The translations under genes and the position numbers were made by a program. A stretch of 64,000 nucleotides of DNA from Allobosea sp. LC85. Lineage in GTDB: Bacteria; Pseudomonadota; Alphaproteobacteria; Rhizobiales; Beijerinckiaceae. The notes beneath the pieces are model-generated. The model saw only the letters and a program-made list of their open reading frames with translations. It was not told where the DNA came from and made no database searches. How positions within the stretch are numbered: position 1 is the stretch's first letter; each line of letters starts with the position of its first letter. The stretch spans positions 1-64,000 of the forward strand of contig NZ_JPKG01000024.1 in NCBI RefSeq assembly GCF_000735605.1, given 5' to 3'. Shown here piece after piece: positions 36,774 through 45,921 of this stretch.

Positions 36774-38363
36774 TCAATTGATGTCAACGCCATAGAAGGT
36801 ATGCCGGCTGAACGGGGACAGCTTGAAGTCCTTCACTTCCTTGCGGACCGGCTTCAGCTGCACCGCATGCGCGATCGTGAACCAGGGCGACTGCTCCTTG
36901 AAGATCACCTGGGCCTGGCGATAAAGCTCGGCGCGCTGCTCCGTATCCGTGATCTTCTTGGCCTTCTGAACGAGCTCCTCGAAGGGCTGATGGCAGAACT
37001 TCGCGACGTTGCCGCCATTGTTCTTCGAAGCATCGCAACCGAGCAGCGTGTGCAGGAAGTTGTCCGGATCGCCATTGTCGCCGGTCCAGCCGAACATGCC
37101 GGCCTGATGCTCGCCCGCCTGCAAGCGCTTGCGGTATTCGCCCCACTCGAAGGTCTTGATCTCGGCCTTGATGCCGACCTTTGCGAGATCCGCCTGCATC
37201 AGTTCGGCGATGCGCTTGGCGTTGGGGTTGTACGGCCGCTGTACCGGCATGGCCCAGAGATCCATCTCGAAGCCGTTCGGATAGCCCGCCTCGGCAAGCG
37301 CCTTCTTGGCGGCCTCGGGATCGAAGGGATCGTCCTTGACGGTCTCGTTGTAAGACCACATCGACGGCGGGATCGGATTGGTCGCCGCGACGCCGCTGCT
37401 CAGATAGACGGCATCGATGATCGCCTTCTTGTTGATCGCCATGTTGACGGCATGGCGCACCTTGACGTCGTCGAACGGCTTCTTGGTGGTGTTATAGGCG
37501 AGATAGCCGATGTTCAGGCCCGGCTGCTCCAGGATCTGGACATTGGCGTCCTTCTTCATCGCGTCGAGATCAGCCGGATTCGGATAGGGCATGACATGGC
37601 ATTCGCCCTTCTGAAGCTTGGCCCAGCGGACCGAGGCATCCGGCGTGATGGCAAAGATCAGGTCGTCGATCTTGGCCCTGCCGGCCCAGTAGTCCGGGAA
37701 CGCCTTGTACCGGATGATCGCGTCCTTCTGGTACTGCACCAGGGAGAACGGCCCGGTTCCAATCGGGTCCTGATCGATTTTCTCAGGGGTGCCGGCCTTC
37801 AGCATCGCATCGGCATATTCCTTCGACTGGATGCTCGCATATTGCATCGCAAGGTCTGACAGGAACGGCGCCTCGGGATTGTTCAGCGTGATCTTGACGG
37901 TGTAATCGTCAACCTTCTCGACAGACTTCAACAGCTTGGGCATGCCCATGTCGTTGAAGTAGGAATGGTTCGAGCTGGTGACCTTGTAATAGGGATTATC
38001 TTCTTTCCACTGCCGATCGATCATGAAGATGAAGTCGTCGGCGTTGAAGTCACGCGTCGGCTTGAAGGCGCGGGTATTGTGCCACTTCACGCCCTTGCGC
38101 AGGTTGAACGTGTAGACCAGCCCGTCATCCGAAACCGTCCACTTTTCGGCCAGAGCGGGGAGGACCTTGGTACCGCCGCGCTCGAACTGGACGAGTGTGT
38201 CATAGATCTGGGTGTTGGCGTCGAACGACGTACCCGTCGTGTTGATGCTCGGAGCGAAGTTCTCCGGGCTGCCCTCCGAACAATAGACCAGCGTCTTGGC
38301 TGACAACGGCGCCGCCGTCATCAGGGCAGCCGCCGACAGCGTGGCGAACAGGATTCTTTTCAT
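36774..38363 (-). CDS. Peptide ABC transporter substrate-binding protein (DppA/SBP_bac_5), copy 2
   Basis: This 529-residue periplasmic receptor has a signal peptide ending AAPLSAK. It shows the DppA-like mature start TLVYCSEGSPENF, DLDAMKKDANVQ, GYLAYNTTKKPFDD and PNPADLDAM. Escherichia coli DppA has the same CSEGSPE start, so a dipeptide ligand is likely. The ATG at 38363 has GGAG 8 bases upstream. It is the first gene of the minus-strand operon and is followed by a strong terminator, which should make it the most abundant product. Confidence 0.9.
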   Translation of the reverse strand: MKRILFATLSAAALMTAAPLSAKTLVYCSEGSPENFAPSINTTGTSFDANTQIYDTLVQFERGGTKVLPALAEKWTVSDDGLVYTFNLRKGVKWHNTRAFKPTRDFNADDFIFMIDRQWKEDNPYYKVTSSNHSYFNDMGMPKLLKSVEKVDDYTVKITLNNPEAPFLSDLAMQYASIQSKEYADAMLKAGTPEKIDQDPIGTGPFSLVQYQKDAIIRYKAFPDYWAGRAKIDDLIFAITPDASVRWAKLQKGECHVMPYPNPADLDAMKKDANVQILEQPGLNIGYLAYNTTKKPFDDVKVRHAVNMAINKKAIIDAVYLSSGVAATNPIPPSMWSYNETVKDDPFDPEAAKKALAEAGYPNGFEMDLWAMPVQRPYNPNAKRIAELMQADLAKVGIKAEIKTFEWGEYRKRLQAGEHQAGMFGWTGDNGDPDNFLHTLLGCDASKNNGGNVAKFCHQPFEELVQKAKKITDTEQRAELYRQAQVIFKEQSPWFTIAHAVQLKPVRKEVKDFKLSPFSRHTFYGVDIN

Positions 38364-38949
38364 GGTCAGCTCTCCCACCTCATGACCCTCGGGCCGGGTT
38401 GTTCCGCGCCCAGTTCCGCTGAACCCGCCCTGCCCGCGGCAGGATCGTCGGCCCGACCGGAATATGGTCCCGATTGAGGCTGAACCTATTGGAATGCGAA
38501 GAGCGTGGGTAGCTGATTTTGAGAGGTTCCGAACGCCGATTGGCCGCCCCCAGGACAGCCATGTCATGGGATTATCCGGGCAGTCTCAGCGCCGCTCCGG
38601 CACCGGATGCGCGCCACGCAACGAGAGCGCATCGGCCGATAGGAGCTGCGGGCGTGCCAACGGCGAAACCACCCCGCGCCAGTCACATCTCATGTTAGAC
38701 AAAAATATTTGATTTGGAATTTACAGTCTATTGACCTCCTGTTATGGCTCCCGCAACGATCGGGAAGATCGGGGGATTGAGGGCCGCACCTATGCCAAGA
38801 TCCTGGACGAGCAGCGCCAAGTGACACCCAACAAGCGACACGCAAAGGGCGGCCGCCTGCCGCTCCTGTCGGCCATCCCGCGCCTGAGGCTTGCACCATC
38901 CACGCAGGGTTCAGGCCCGCCAGGTTCGGAATAACAGGAAGCTGAAGAA
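38364..38949. promoter_or_regulatory. Divergent promoter region, dpp operon / argH
   Basis: These 586 bases hold no ORF with recognisable homology. Most is GC-rich; a sharp AT-rich island lies at about 38690-38735 and contains TTAGAC and, 25 bases on, GTCTA (TTAGAC at 38695-38700, GTCTA at 38726-38730). Related TTAGAN/GTCTAA elements occur before the aminotransferase at 45.7 kb. The argH start at 38950 has AGGAAG just upstream. Confidence 0.5.
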
Positions 38950-40347
38950 ATGTCGGAGCAGAAGAGTGGCGCCAACAAGATGTGGGGCGGACGCTTCACG
39001 ACGGCGCCGGCGGAGATCATGAGGAAGATCAATCCGTCGATCGGCTTCGACTACCGCCTCTACCGGCAGGACATCGCCGCCTCGAAGGTCCATGCCCGGA
39101 TGCTGGCACGGCAGGGCATCATCGGCGAGCCGGACAACCAGACAATCCAGGCAGGGCTCGACCAGATCCTCCAGGAGATCGAGGAGAGCCGCTTTACCTT
39201 CAGCGTTGATCTCGAGGACATTCACATGAATGTCGAGGCGCGGCTGAAGGAGATCGTGGGCGAGCCGGCCGGCCGGCTTCATACCGCCCGTAGCCGTAAC
39301 GACCAGGCCGTTACCGATGTTCGCCTGTGGATGCGCGATGCCATCGACGGGCTCGATGCCGCCGTGCAGGAATTGCAGCACGCCCTGATCGAACGCGCCG
39401 CCGAGCATGTCGAGACGCTGATGCCGGGCTTCACCCATATGCAGGTCGCGCAGCCCGTCACGTTCGGCCACCACCTCATGGCCTATGTCGAGATGTTCGG
39501 CCGCGACCGGCAGCGGCTGGCGGGTTCTCGCGAGCGCACCAATATCTGCCCGCTGGGAGCCGCGGCCCTGGCCGGGACCGCCTTCCCCATCGACCGGCAT
39601 TTCACGGCCGAACAGCTCGGCTTCTCCGCCCCGACCGAGAACTCGATGGATTCGGTCGCCTCGCGCGATCATATCGCCGAGCTGCTGTTCTGCTGCTCGA
39701 TGCTGGCCGTGCATCTCTCGCGCATCGCCGAGGAGATAACCTTGTGGTGCAGCGACGGCTTCCGTTTCATCGCCCTGTCGGACGCCTTCACCACCGGCTC
39801 CTCGATCATGCCGCAGAAGCGCAATCCCGATGCGGCCGAACTCGTGCGCGGCAAGACCGGGCGCGTGGTCGGCTCGCTGAATGCCCTGCTCATGACCATC
39901 AAGGGCCTGCCCATGACCTTCATGAAGGACATGCAGGAAGACAAGGAGCCGATGTTCGACGCATTGGAGACGGTCCAGCTCTGCGTCGAGGCGACGACCG
40001 GCATGATACGCGACCTGACAGTCCGCCCGGACCAGATGCGCAGCTTCCTCGAGCGCGGCTTTCCGACCGCCACGGACCTCGCCGACTGGCTCGTGCGCGA
40101 GGGCGGCATCCCCTTCCGCGACGCCCACCATATCACCGCCAAGGTCGTTGCCAGGGCCGAGGCCAAGGGCTGCACCTTGAGCGCGCTCGATATCGAGACC
40201 ATGCGGGACGTCGATCCGCGGATCACGGAGACGGTCTATTCGGTGCTTGCGCCGGAGCATTCGGTGAACAGCCGCCGCAGCTATGGCGGAACCTCGCCCG
40301 AGGTCGTGCGCGAGGCGATCGTGCGGGCAAACGCGCGCTGGCTCTGA
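38950..40347 (+). CDS. argH: Argininosuccinate lyase
   Basis: This 465-residue enzyme of the fumarase/aspartase superfamily splits argininosuccinate into arginine and fumarate. All signatures are visible: MWGGRFTTAP near the N-terminus, HTARSRNDQ for substrate binding, and the signature loop GSSIMPQKRNPD with the catalytic Ser. Length is normal. Its setting is unusual: beside peptide-uptake and aminotransferase genes instead of argG or lysA, which suggests a second, pathway-specific copy acting on arginine-derived or analogous amidino compounds. Whether the chromosome has another argH cannot be told here. Confidence 0.92.
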   Translation: MSEQKSGANKMWGGRFTTAPAEIMRKINPSIGFDYRLYRQDIAASKVHARMLARQGIIGEPDNQTIQAGLDQILQEIEESRFTFSVDLEDIHMNVEARLKEIVGEPAGRLHTARSRNDQAVTDVRLWMRDAIDGLDAAVQELQHALIERAAEHVETLMPGFTHMQVAQPVTFGHHLMAYVEMFGRDRQRLAGSRERTNICPLGAAALAGTAFPIDRHFTAEQLGFSAPTENSMDSVASRDHIAELLFCCSMLAVHLSRIAEEITLWCSDGFRFIALSDAFTTGSSIMPQKRNPDAAELVRGKTGRVVGSLNALLMTIKGLPMTFMKDMQEDKEPMFDALETVQLCVEATTGMIRDLTVRPDQMRSFLERGFPTATDLADWLVREGGIPFRDAHHITAKVVARAEAKGCTLSALDIETMRDVDPRITETVYSVLAPEHSVNSRRSYGGTSPEVVREAIVRANARWL

Positions 40348-40430
40348 GGCCCGGCATCTGTGCGAAACTGCAGGGAAGCGCGGCCGTTCCAAGGGGCCGC
40401 AGCCTTCCCGTTCGATGGAAGGAATGAACC

Positions 40431-41540
40431 TTGAAATTCGACATCTTCCAGATGGAGCGGAACCAGACGCTCTTCGAGAACGAGGTGGAGATCAATCTCA
40501 CCGAAAGCGGCGTTCACCCCTGGGCGATCGAGGACATCCTCGCGCCAAGCGAGATGCAGGATCTGCTCAAGCTGCCGCTGGGCTATGGCTGGACCGATGG
40601 CCGGCCTGATCTGAGGGCGAATATCGCTTCCTGGTATCCGGGAGCCGGGCCATCCAATGTTCTGGTCACCAATGGCTCCTCCGAGGCGACCATGATCGCG
40701 CTGATGACGCTCGTCGAGCCGGGCGAGCGCATTGTCTTTGCCGTACCCAATTTCATGCAGGTGGACGGCCTTGGCCGCGCACTCGGTTTCGATGTCCAGC
40801 GTCTTGAGCTGAGTGGCGACAATGGCTGGCAGATCGACCCGGCCTGCCTCGATGCAGCCGCATCGGGGGCCAAGGTGATCGCCGTCACCAATCCGGCCAA
40901 CCCGACCGGCAGCGTGCTGACGCAGCAGAGCCGCGACGCTCTTGTCGCTGCGGCAAGGCAGAGTGGCGCCTGGCTGTTGGTGGACGAGATCTATCGCGGT
41001 GGCGAGATCGACGGGCCGGAGACCCAGACCCTCTGGGGCACCTATCCGCGACTGGTGGTGACGAGCAGCCTGTCGAAATCCTTCGCCTGTCCGGGTCTGC
41101 GCCTCGGCTGGATCGTCGCACCCGTCGACGTGGTTGCCGGCGCCGCGGAGCGTCAGGACTATACGACGATCGGCAGCGGCATCCTGAGCCAGATCCTTGC
41201 GGCAGCCGTCATGAAGCCCGACACGCGCGGCCGCCTCCTGTCGCGCGGGCGCGATCTGCTGCGGACCAATGCCGATCTCGTCGGCGACTGGATGTCGCGT
41301 CATCCCAGCTGGTCGTGGAAGCGGCCCGAGGCTGGCGGCATGGCCTTCCTGCGCTATCCGCTCAACCTGCCGTCCGAGGAATTCTCCCGCCTGCTTCGCG
41401 AGGAGGAAAGCGTCTTCGTCGTCGCCGGCAGCTGGTTCGGGATCGAACAGCACATCCGGATCGGCATCGGTGTGCCAACCGAAACGCTCGCCGAGGGGCT
41501 GAAGCGCCTCGACCGGTTTCTGGTCCACCACGCGGGGTGA
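40431..41540 (+). CDS. Class I/II aminotransferase, copy 1
   Basis: This 369-residue fold-type I PLP enzyme shows NPANPTGSVLT, Asp and Tyr for PLP in LLVDEIYRGGE, the catalytic Lys in TSSLSKSFACPGLRLGW and the terminal Arg in IRIGIGVPTE. The start is TTG (GGAAGG about 8 bases upstream). It is a paralogue of the enzyme at 44555-45670: both begin with an F-x-(M/L)-ER-x2-x-LxEN-x-VE-x-NL pattern and carry SGVHP. It overlaps the following M20 gene by GTGA. The substrate is unknown; the context suggests an amino acid released from imported peptides or an arginine-related compound. Confidence 0.85.
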   Translation: MKFDIFQMERNQTLFENEVEINLTESGVHPWAIEDILAPSEMQDLLKLPLGYGWTDGRPDLRANIASWYPGAGPSNVLVTNGSSEATMIALMTLVEPGERIVFAVPNFMQVDGLGRALGFDVQRLELSGDNGWQIDPACLDAAASGAKVIAVTNPANPTGSVLTQQSRDALVAAARQSGAWLLVDEIYRGGEIDGPETQTLWGTYPRLVVTSSLSKSFACPGLRLGWIVAPVDVVAGAAERQDYTTIGSGILSQILAAAVMKPDTRGRLLSRGRDLLRTNADLVGDWMSRHPSWSWKRPEAGGMAFLRYPLNLPSEEFSRLLREEESVFVVAGSWFGIEQHIRIGIGVPTETLAEGLKRLDRFLVHHAG

Positions 41541-42898
41541 ATGCAGTGGATGACGCGGTCAGCCGTGGGCGGGACGATCTTGCCCGTCTCGTCGCCATTC
41601 CCTCGGTCAGTGCCGAGGGGCGCTGCCTGAACGAGGCGGCGACGCTGGTCCGGGATCTTCTCGACGAAGCTGGCTTCGTCACCGAGATCCACCCCGGCTC
41701 GGTCGGTCCCTTCGTCGTCGGTACGGCTGGCGAGGGACCACTGACCGTCGTGATCTACAATCACTCCGACGTGCAACCGGAGGGCGACGAGGCGCTCTGG
41801 CTGAGCCCGCCCTTCGCCCTGACCGAGCGCGACGGTCGCCTTTTTGGCCGCGGCGCTGCCGACGACAAGGGCGAGTTCGCCAGCCGTCTCGCCGGCTGGC
41901 GCCGCTTCCGGGCGCAGCAGGGCGGGTCGCTTCCGTTCCGGCTGATCTGGATCGTTGATGGCGAGGAGGAGATCGGAAGCCCGTCGCTCGATGGCTTCCT
42001 GGCGAAGCGCTTCGCCGGTGAACGTGCCGATCTGTGCTGGTGGGAGTTCGGCGAGATCGATGCCTCTGGCCGGCCCGTCATCCTGTGCGGCTTCAAGGGC
42101 ATCACCGCGATCGAGCTGCGCTGCCGCACCGCGAGAGGCGACCTGCATTCGAGCTACGGGGCGGTCTACGACAACGCGCTCTGGCGCATCTGCGCTGCCG
42201 TCGCGTCCATGCGCGATGCCGCAGGGCGGATCACGATCGATGGCTTCTATGAGGATGTGCGGGCGCCGTCTGCTGCCGAGCGCACTGCCGCACTGTCACC
42301 GCCCTTCTCGCTTGCCAGCGTCAGTGCCGCAACGGGCGGAGAGCGTACGCTGAGCGGCGTCGACGGCCAGAATTTCTTCTCCGCGATGAATTTCGCACCT
42401 TGCCTCAACGTCAACGGCATTGGCGGCGGATATCATGGAGAGGGAGCCAAGACGGTGCTGCCCGCGGAAGCCTTCGCCAAGCTCGATTTCCGGCTTGTGC
42501 CCGATCAAACTCCGACACGCGTCGTCGAGCTCGTGCGGAGCCATCTCGAACGCATCAGCATGGCGGATATCGAGGTCATCGTTCACGACGCCATTGTCAG
42601 GCCGGTGCGCAGCGACGCCGGTCACTGGTTCGTCGCCGCCTGCGCGGAGATTCTCGAAACTGAATTCGGCCGCCCCGCGATCGTCCAGCCGAGTTCCCCG
42701 GCGTCGGGCACCGCCCACCCCTTCATCGATCATCTCGGCACCGACGTGTTCGGGATCGGCCTCACCCATCACGGGGCGCAACTGCATGCGCCGAACGAGA
42801 ACATCGAGATCGATCATTTCGAACGGATGGTCGCGGCGTCAGCCGCCATCTTTCAGATGCTGGCGCGCCGCGCGAAATCGGACCAGGCCTCCTTCTAG
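41537..42898 (+). CDS. M20-family metallopeptidase/amidohydrolase
   Basis: This 453-residue di-zinc hydrolase has the M20 metal-binding segments: IYNHSDVQPEGD, FGRGAADDKGEF and IVDGEEEIGS. A dimerisation domain lies in the middle (about 190-330). M20 members cleave dipeptides, N-acyl amino acids or N-carbamoyl groups. Its GTG start overlaps the aminotransferase stop by 4 bases, so the two are coupled; the aminotransferase may act on the amino acid it liberates. It converges on the ornithine-cyclodeaminase-family gene 28 bases away. Confidence 0.85.
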   Translation: MNAVDDAVSRGRDDLARLVAIPSVSAEGRCLNEAATLVRDLLDEAGFVTEIHPGSVGPFVVGTAGEGPLTVVIYNHSDVQPEGDEALWLSPPFALTERDGRLFGRGAADDKGEFASRLAGWRRFRAQQGGSLPFRLIWIVDGEEEIGSPSLDGFLAKRFAGERADLCWWEFGEIDASGRPVILCGFKGITAIELRCRTARGDLHSSYGAVYDNALWRICAAVASMRDAAGRITIDGFYEDVRAPSAAERTAALSPPFSLASVSAATGGERTLSGVDGQNFFSAMNFAPCLNVNGIGGGYHGEGAKTVLPAEAFAKLDFRLVPDQTPTRVVELVRSHLERISMADIEVIVHDAIVRPVRSDAGHWFVAACAEILETEFGRPAIVQPSSPASGTAHPFIDHLGTDVFGIGLTHHGAQLHAPNENIEIDHFERMVAASAAIFQMLARRAKSDQASF

Positions 42899-42926
42899 CG
42901 CGACCTGCAGCAATTAATTAGCCGGC

Positions 42927-43919
42927 TTATTTCGATCTGCGCACCGGATCTCGGGCCGGCCTCGGTGAGGCGCCGCAGCCTTCAAGGACGACGCGTGCGA
43001 TCGCGATGTCCTGAACGGCAAGCCCGGTCAGATCAGCAATCGTGATGTCGCGGGCGTCGTTACGCCCGATCGCGTTTCCGGCAAGGACCGCACCAAGTTC
43101 GACGCAAGCTCTGCCCTCGATCAGTCCCTCGCGCGCCGCGGCGGCGAATTCGCCATGGTCGAGGCATTGATCGAGGGAATCGGCGATTCTGATATCGGCA
43201 GCCGCAATGAGGCCGCTCTCGAGCTCCTGCTTGCCTGGCGCATCTGCGCCCATCGCCGTGATATGCGTGCCCGGGCGGATCCATACCGCCTTGAGCAGAG
43301 GGCTCGTGGCCGGCGTCGTCGTGATGATGGCGTCCGCCTCGGCGCAGAGAGCCTCAGGTGAAGTCGCGAGGGCAACAGCGATGCCTTCGCGCAGCAGTTC
43401 CGCCCGCACCGCTTCAGCGCGCTCCGCAGAACGGGCCCAGATCGCGAATTGCAGCGCTCGTTCGCGCATGAGATGGGCGGCAGCACGGATCTGAAAGCGG
43501 GCCTGCGTGCCGGCACCGACAATGCCGATGCGGCGCGCGTCGCTGCGGGCTCCGGCCCTGGTCGCAATGGCACCGGCGAGCCCGGTGCGCAGATCGGTCA
43601 GCCAGCCCTCATCACGCAGGATCGCCACGACTGCGCCGGTCTCGGCCGAGAGCGCGATCATCATGCCACTGCTGGTCGGCAGGCCACGCCGCGGATTGTC
43701 GTAAAAACCGGTCGCGATCTTCACCACGAAGATCGGGTCCCCGGTGATGTGACCGAATTTGATATGGCAGTCGCCGTGATGCGCGGGAAAGCCGAGATAG
43801 CCGACGGGCGGCATCTGCACCCGCCCTGCCGAGGCAGCCTTGAACCCCTCCTCCAGTGCCAGGATGGCCCGGTCGAGATCAATGGCGGCTTCGATCTGGG
43901 CCCGTGCCAGATCAAGCAT
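42927..43919 (-). CDS. Ornithine cyclodeaminase/mu-crystallin family oxidoreductase (DauB-like)
   Basis: This 330-residue NAD(P)-binding protein has a Rossmann glycine motif GIVGAGTQARFQ and family segments PTSSGMMIALSAETG and VSAPESM-like loops. The family includes ornithine cyclodeaminase, ketimine reductase and DauB, the NAD(P)H-linked L-arginine dehydrogenase that completes D- to L-arginine conversion in Pseudomonas aeruginosa. It overlaps the regulator gene upstream by 8 bases; that regulator is DauR-like, which supports a DauB-type reaction (2-ketoarginine or another 2-imino acid to an L-amino acid) over cyclodeamination. A DauA flavin D-arginine dehydrogenase is not in the window. Confidence 0.75.
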   Translation of the reverse strand: MLDLARAQIEAAIDLDRAILALEEGFKAASAGRVQMPPVGYLGFPAHHGDCHIKFGHITGDPIFVVKIATGFYDNPRRGLPTSSGMMIALSAETGAVVAILRDEGWLTDLRTGLAGAIATRAGARSDARRIGIVGAGTQARFQIRAAAHLMRERALQFAIWARSAERAEAVRAELLREGIAVALATSPEALCAEADAIITTTPATSPLLKAVWIRPGTHITAMGADAPGKQELESGLIAAADIRIADSLDQCLDHGEFAAAAREGLIEGRACVELGAVLAGNAIGRNDARDITIADLTGLAVQDIAIARVVLEGCGASPRPARDPVRRSK

Positions 43920-44529
43920 CGGTCGGTCCGTTCGCCTGATTCAGGTAGTTGTAGACGGTGGCGCGCGCGAGCCCGAGGACACGTGAGATATAGGCTGCAG
44001 CCTTACGTCCGCCAAAGGCGCCGCTCGCGGCAAGGTCGGCCACCAGTTGCCGCTTCTGTTCGCGGCTCAGCGCGGTGACGATCAGGCCGCGCTCCTGCGT
44101 CCATTGCTGGATATATTCGTTGATGCGCTCATGCCAATCCTCCTTGAACAGGACGGGCGGCTTGTCGGCTCCGGCAGGCACGGCCACGAGTGCGCTGAGC
44201 GTCTGCATCACCGCATGGAAGTGCGAGACGTCGACATTGATGCACAGCACGCCGATCGCCGCGCCATTGGCGGTGAGGATGACGCTGATCGATTTGATCC
44301 GGCGGCCGTCCCAGTTGATCTTTTCATAGGGACCGATCGTCGTCTCGGCCGCGTCAAAACCGATCTCGTTCAGGAGCGACGGCTCGCCCAGCACGCGCTG
44401 CGAGAAGTTGCCGGCGATATGGACCACGGTCTGCAAGCCGAGATCGTGCAGCACGACCTCGGCATAGGGACGGAACAGCAGGGCGACGGCGTCGCAAATC
44501 GGCGCATAGGCCATGAGTTCAGTCGGCAT
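43912..44529 (-). CDS. YheO/DauR-type PAS-HTH transcriptional regulator
   Basis: This 205-residue protein has an N-terminal YheO-like PAS domain (about 10-115, with EVVLHDLG and LTANGAAIGVLCINVDVS) and a C-terminal helix-turn-helix (about 150-200, ending RVLGLARATVYNYLNQ). This architecture is that of DauR, the D-arginine-responsive repressor of dauBAR in Pseudomonas. It overlaps the DauB-like gene by 8 bases and lies 25 bases downstream of an aminotransferase gene, so aminotransferase, regulator and DauB-like protein probably form one operon under the AT-rich box at 45.7 kb, which may be its operator. Confidence 0.82.
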   Translation of the reverse strand: MPTELMAYAPICDAVALLFRPYAEVVLHDLGLQTVVHIAGNFSQRVLGEPSLLNEIGFDAAETTIGPYEKINWDGRRIKSISVILTANGAAIGVLCINVDVSHFHAVMQTLSALVAVPAGADKPPVLFKEDWHERINEYIQQWTQERGLIVTALSREQKRQLVADLAASGAFGGRKAAAYISRVLGLARATVYNYLNQANGPTDA

Positions 44530-44554
44530 GATCCAGGTCCTTGGCAGCCCCGGT

Positions 44555-45670
44555 CTAGCGCGGCTGCGACTTCAGATAGTCGCTCAGGCGTTCGAGACCA
44601 GCCTCCAGGTGATCGCCCGGAGCCCCGATTCCGATACGGATATAGCCGTCGAGACCATAGACATCTCCGGGCAGGAGCATGATGCCGCGTTCCTCGCGCA
44701 ACCGATGCACGAGCTCCGTCGAGTTCATCGAATGCGCATATTTCACGAAGGCCATGCCGCCGGCCTTGGGTGGAACGAAGGAGAAGAACTCGCTGTTGCG
44801 CTCGACCCAGTTGGTCAGGAGCGCCAGGTTCTGCCGCAGGATGGTCTTGCTGCGCTGCAGGATCTCGGCGCGCTTGGCCGGTTCGACGACGATGCGGGCG
44901 ACATACTCGCTGATCGCGCTCGTGGTGATCGAGGTATAGTCCTTGCGTTGCCAGGCGGCGTAGATATCGGCGGCTGGGCCGACCAGCCAGCCGATCCGCA
45001 GGCCGGGCAATGCCATCGCCTTCGACAGGCCGCTGGTGATGATCGCCTTTTCGTAGAGGTCGGCGAAGCTGGGCGGTTCGTCGCCCTCGAGCTCGGCGCC
45101 CTTGTAGACCTCGTCGGCATGCAGATAGGTGCCGTGCTGGCGGGCAATCGCGACGAGCCCGTCCATCGTCTCGCGCGAAAGCAGGCTGCCGGTCGGGTTG
45201 TTCGGGTGGCAGATCGTCATCAATTTGGTGCGAGGCGAAACGGCCTTGCGGACGTCGTCGAGATCCGGGGTCCAGCCCAGCTCCTCGCGCAGCGCGACTT
45301 CCTTCACCGTGACCCCGATCGCCCGGGCCCAGCCCCAGATCTGCAGATAGTTGGGCACGAAGACGACGATCTCGTCGCCAGGCTCGAGCAGCGACATCAC
45401 CATCAGGAAATTGGCCTCGGCCGAGCCATTGGTGACGATGACCTCGTCGGAGGTCCGACCGCGATAGAGCCGTGCCACCGCTTCGCGCAACTCGACGGCC
45501 CCGTTCGTCCAGCCATAGCCCAGTTCGACATCGAGCAACGCATTGCGCTGGCCGTCGTCGAGCAGTCCGTTCAAGCTGTAGGGATGAACGCCGCTATCCG
45601 AGAGATTGAACTCGACAGTGTTCTCGTAAAGCGACTGGATCCGCTCCAGGCTGAATTCTTCGATCTTCAT
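44555..45670 (-). CDS. Class I/II aminotransferase, copy 2
   Basis: This 371-residue fold-type I PLP enzyme has CHPNNPTGSLLS, LHADEVYKGAE (Asp, Tyr), the catalytic Lys in TSGLSKAMALPGLRIGW and IRIGIGAPGD. It is a paralogue of the product of 40431-41540. ATG at 45670 is chosen because it matches the paralogue's N-terminus; an in-frame start 51 bases earlier would fall near the operator-like boxes. First gene of a likely three-gene operon with the DauR-like regulator and the DauB-like protein. Confidence 0.85.
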   Translation of the reverse strand: MKIEEFSLERIQSLYENTVEFNLSDSGVHPYSLNGLLDDGQRNALLDVELGYGWTNGAVELREAVARLYRGRTSDEVIVTNGSAEANFLMVMSLLEPGDEIVVFVPNYLQIWGWARAIGVTVKEVALREELGWTPDLDDVRKAVSPRTKLMTICHPNNPTGSLLSRETMDGLVAIARQHGTYLHADEVYKGAELEGDEPPSFADLYEKAIITSGLSKAMALPGLRIGWLVGPAADIYAAWQRKDYTSITTSAISEYVARIVVEPAKRAEILQRSKTILRQNLALLTNWVERNSEFFSFVPPKAGGMAFVKYAHSMNSTELVHRLREERGIMLLPGDVYGLDGYIRIGIGAPGDHLEAGLERLSDYLKSQPR

Positions 45671-45715
45671 GACGCTCGTCCAAACGCGGGTACGAGCTTC
45701 TAGCACAAGCAAAGA

Positions 45716-45751
45716 AGACAAAAAAGTCTAAATTAGAAGTATCGTCTAATT
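45716..45751. promoter_or_regulatory. Nested AT-rich palindromes before the aminotransferase operon
   Basis: Three overlapping dyads lie 46-81 bases upstream of the aminotransferase ATG: AGAC-N6-GTCT (45716-45729), TCTAA-A-TTAGA (45727-45737) and AATTAGA-N7-TCTAATT (45731-45751). The last matches the box before dppB (34205-34225) at 17 of 21 positions. They are a strong candidate for a regulator-binding cluster. Confidence 0.6.
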
Positions 45752-45842
45752 CGCGTGATAAGCTGTCTTCGGCGTCAGGGCAGGGGAGTACGCGGATCAC
45801 CATCGCAGCAGGATTGCGCAGGCGCACCCAAGATTGCGGTGC

Positions 45843-45868
45843 CCCGGCGGAGGTTGCCCACCGCCGGG
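45843..45868. terminator. Terminator-like hairpin after the kinase/aminotransferase fusion gene
   Basis: An 8-bp stem CCCGGCGG / CCGCCGGG with a 10-base loop lies 54 bases past the stop of the minus-strand fusion gene. No T-tract follows. Confidence 0.4.
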
Positions 45869-45921
45869 CCTGTATCAGCGAGCTACACGCCTCGTCCTGA
45901 TCGGTGCGTCGATCAGCGGCT

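Noticed and set aside
38464..38712. Possible small gene between the dpp operon and argH
   Set aside because: The 82-codon frame has no ribosome site or recognisable composition and crosses the promoter region.
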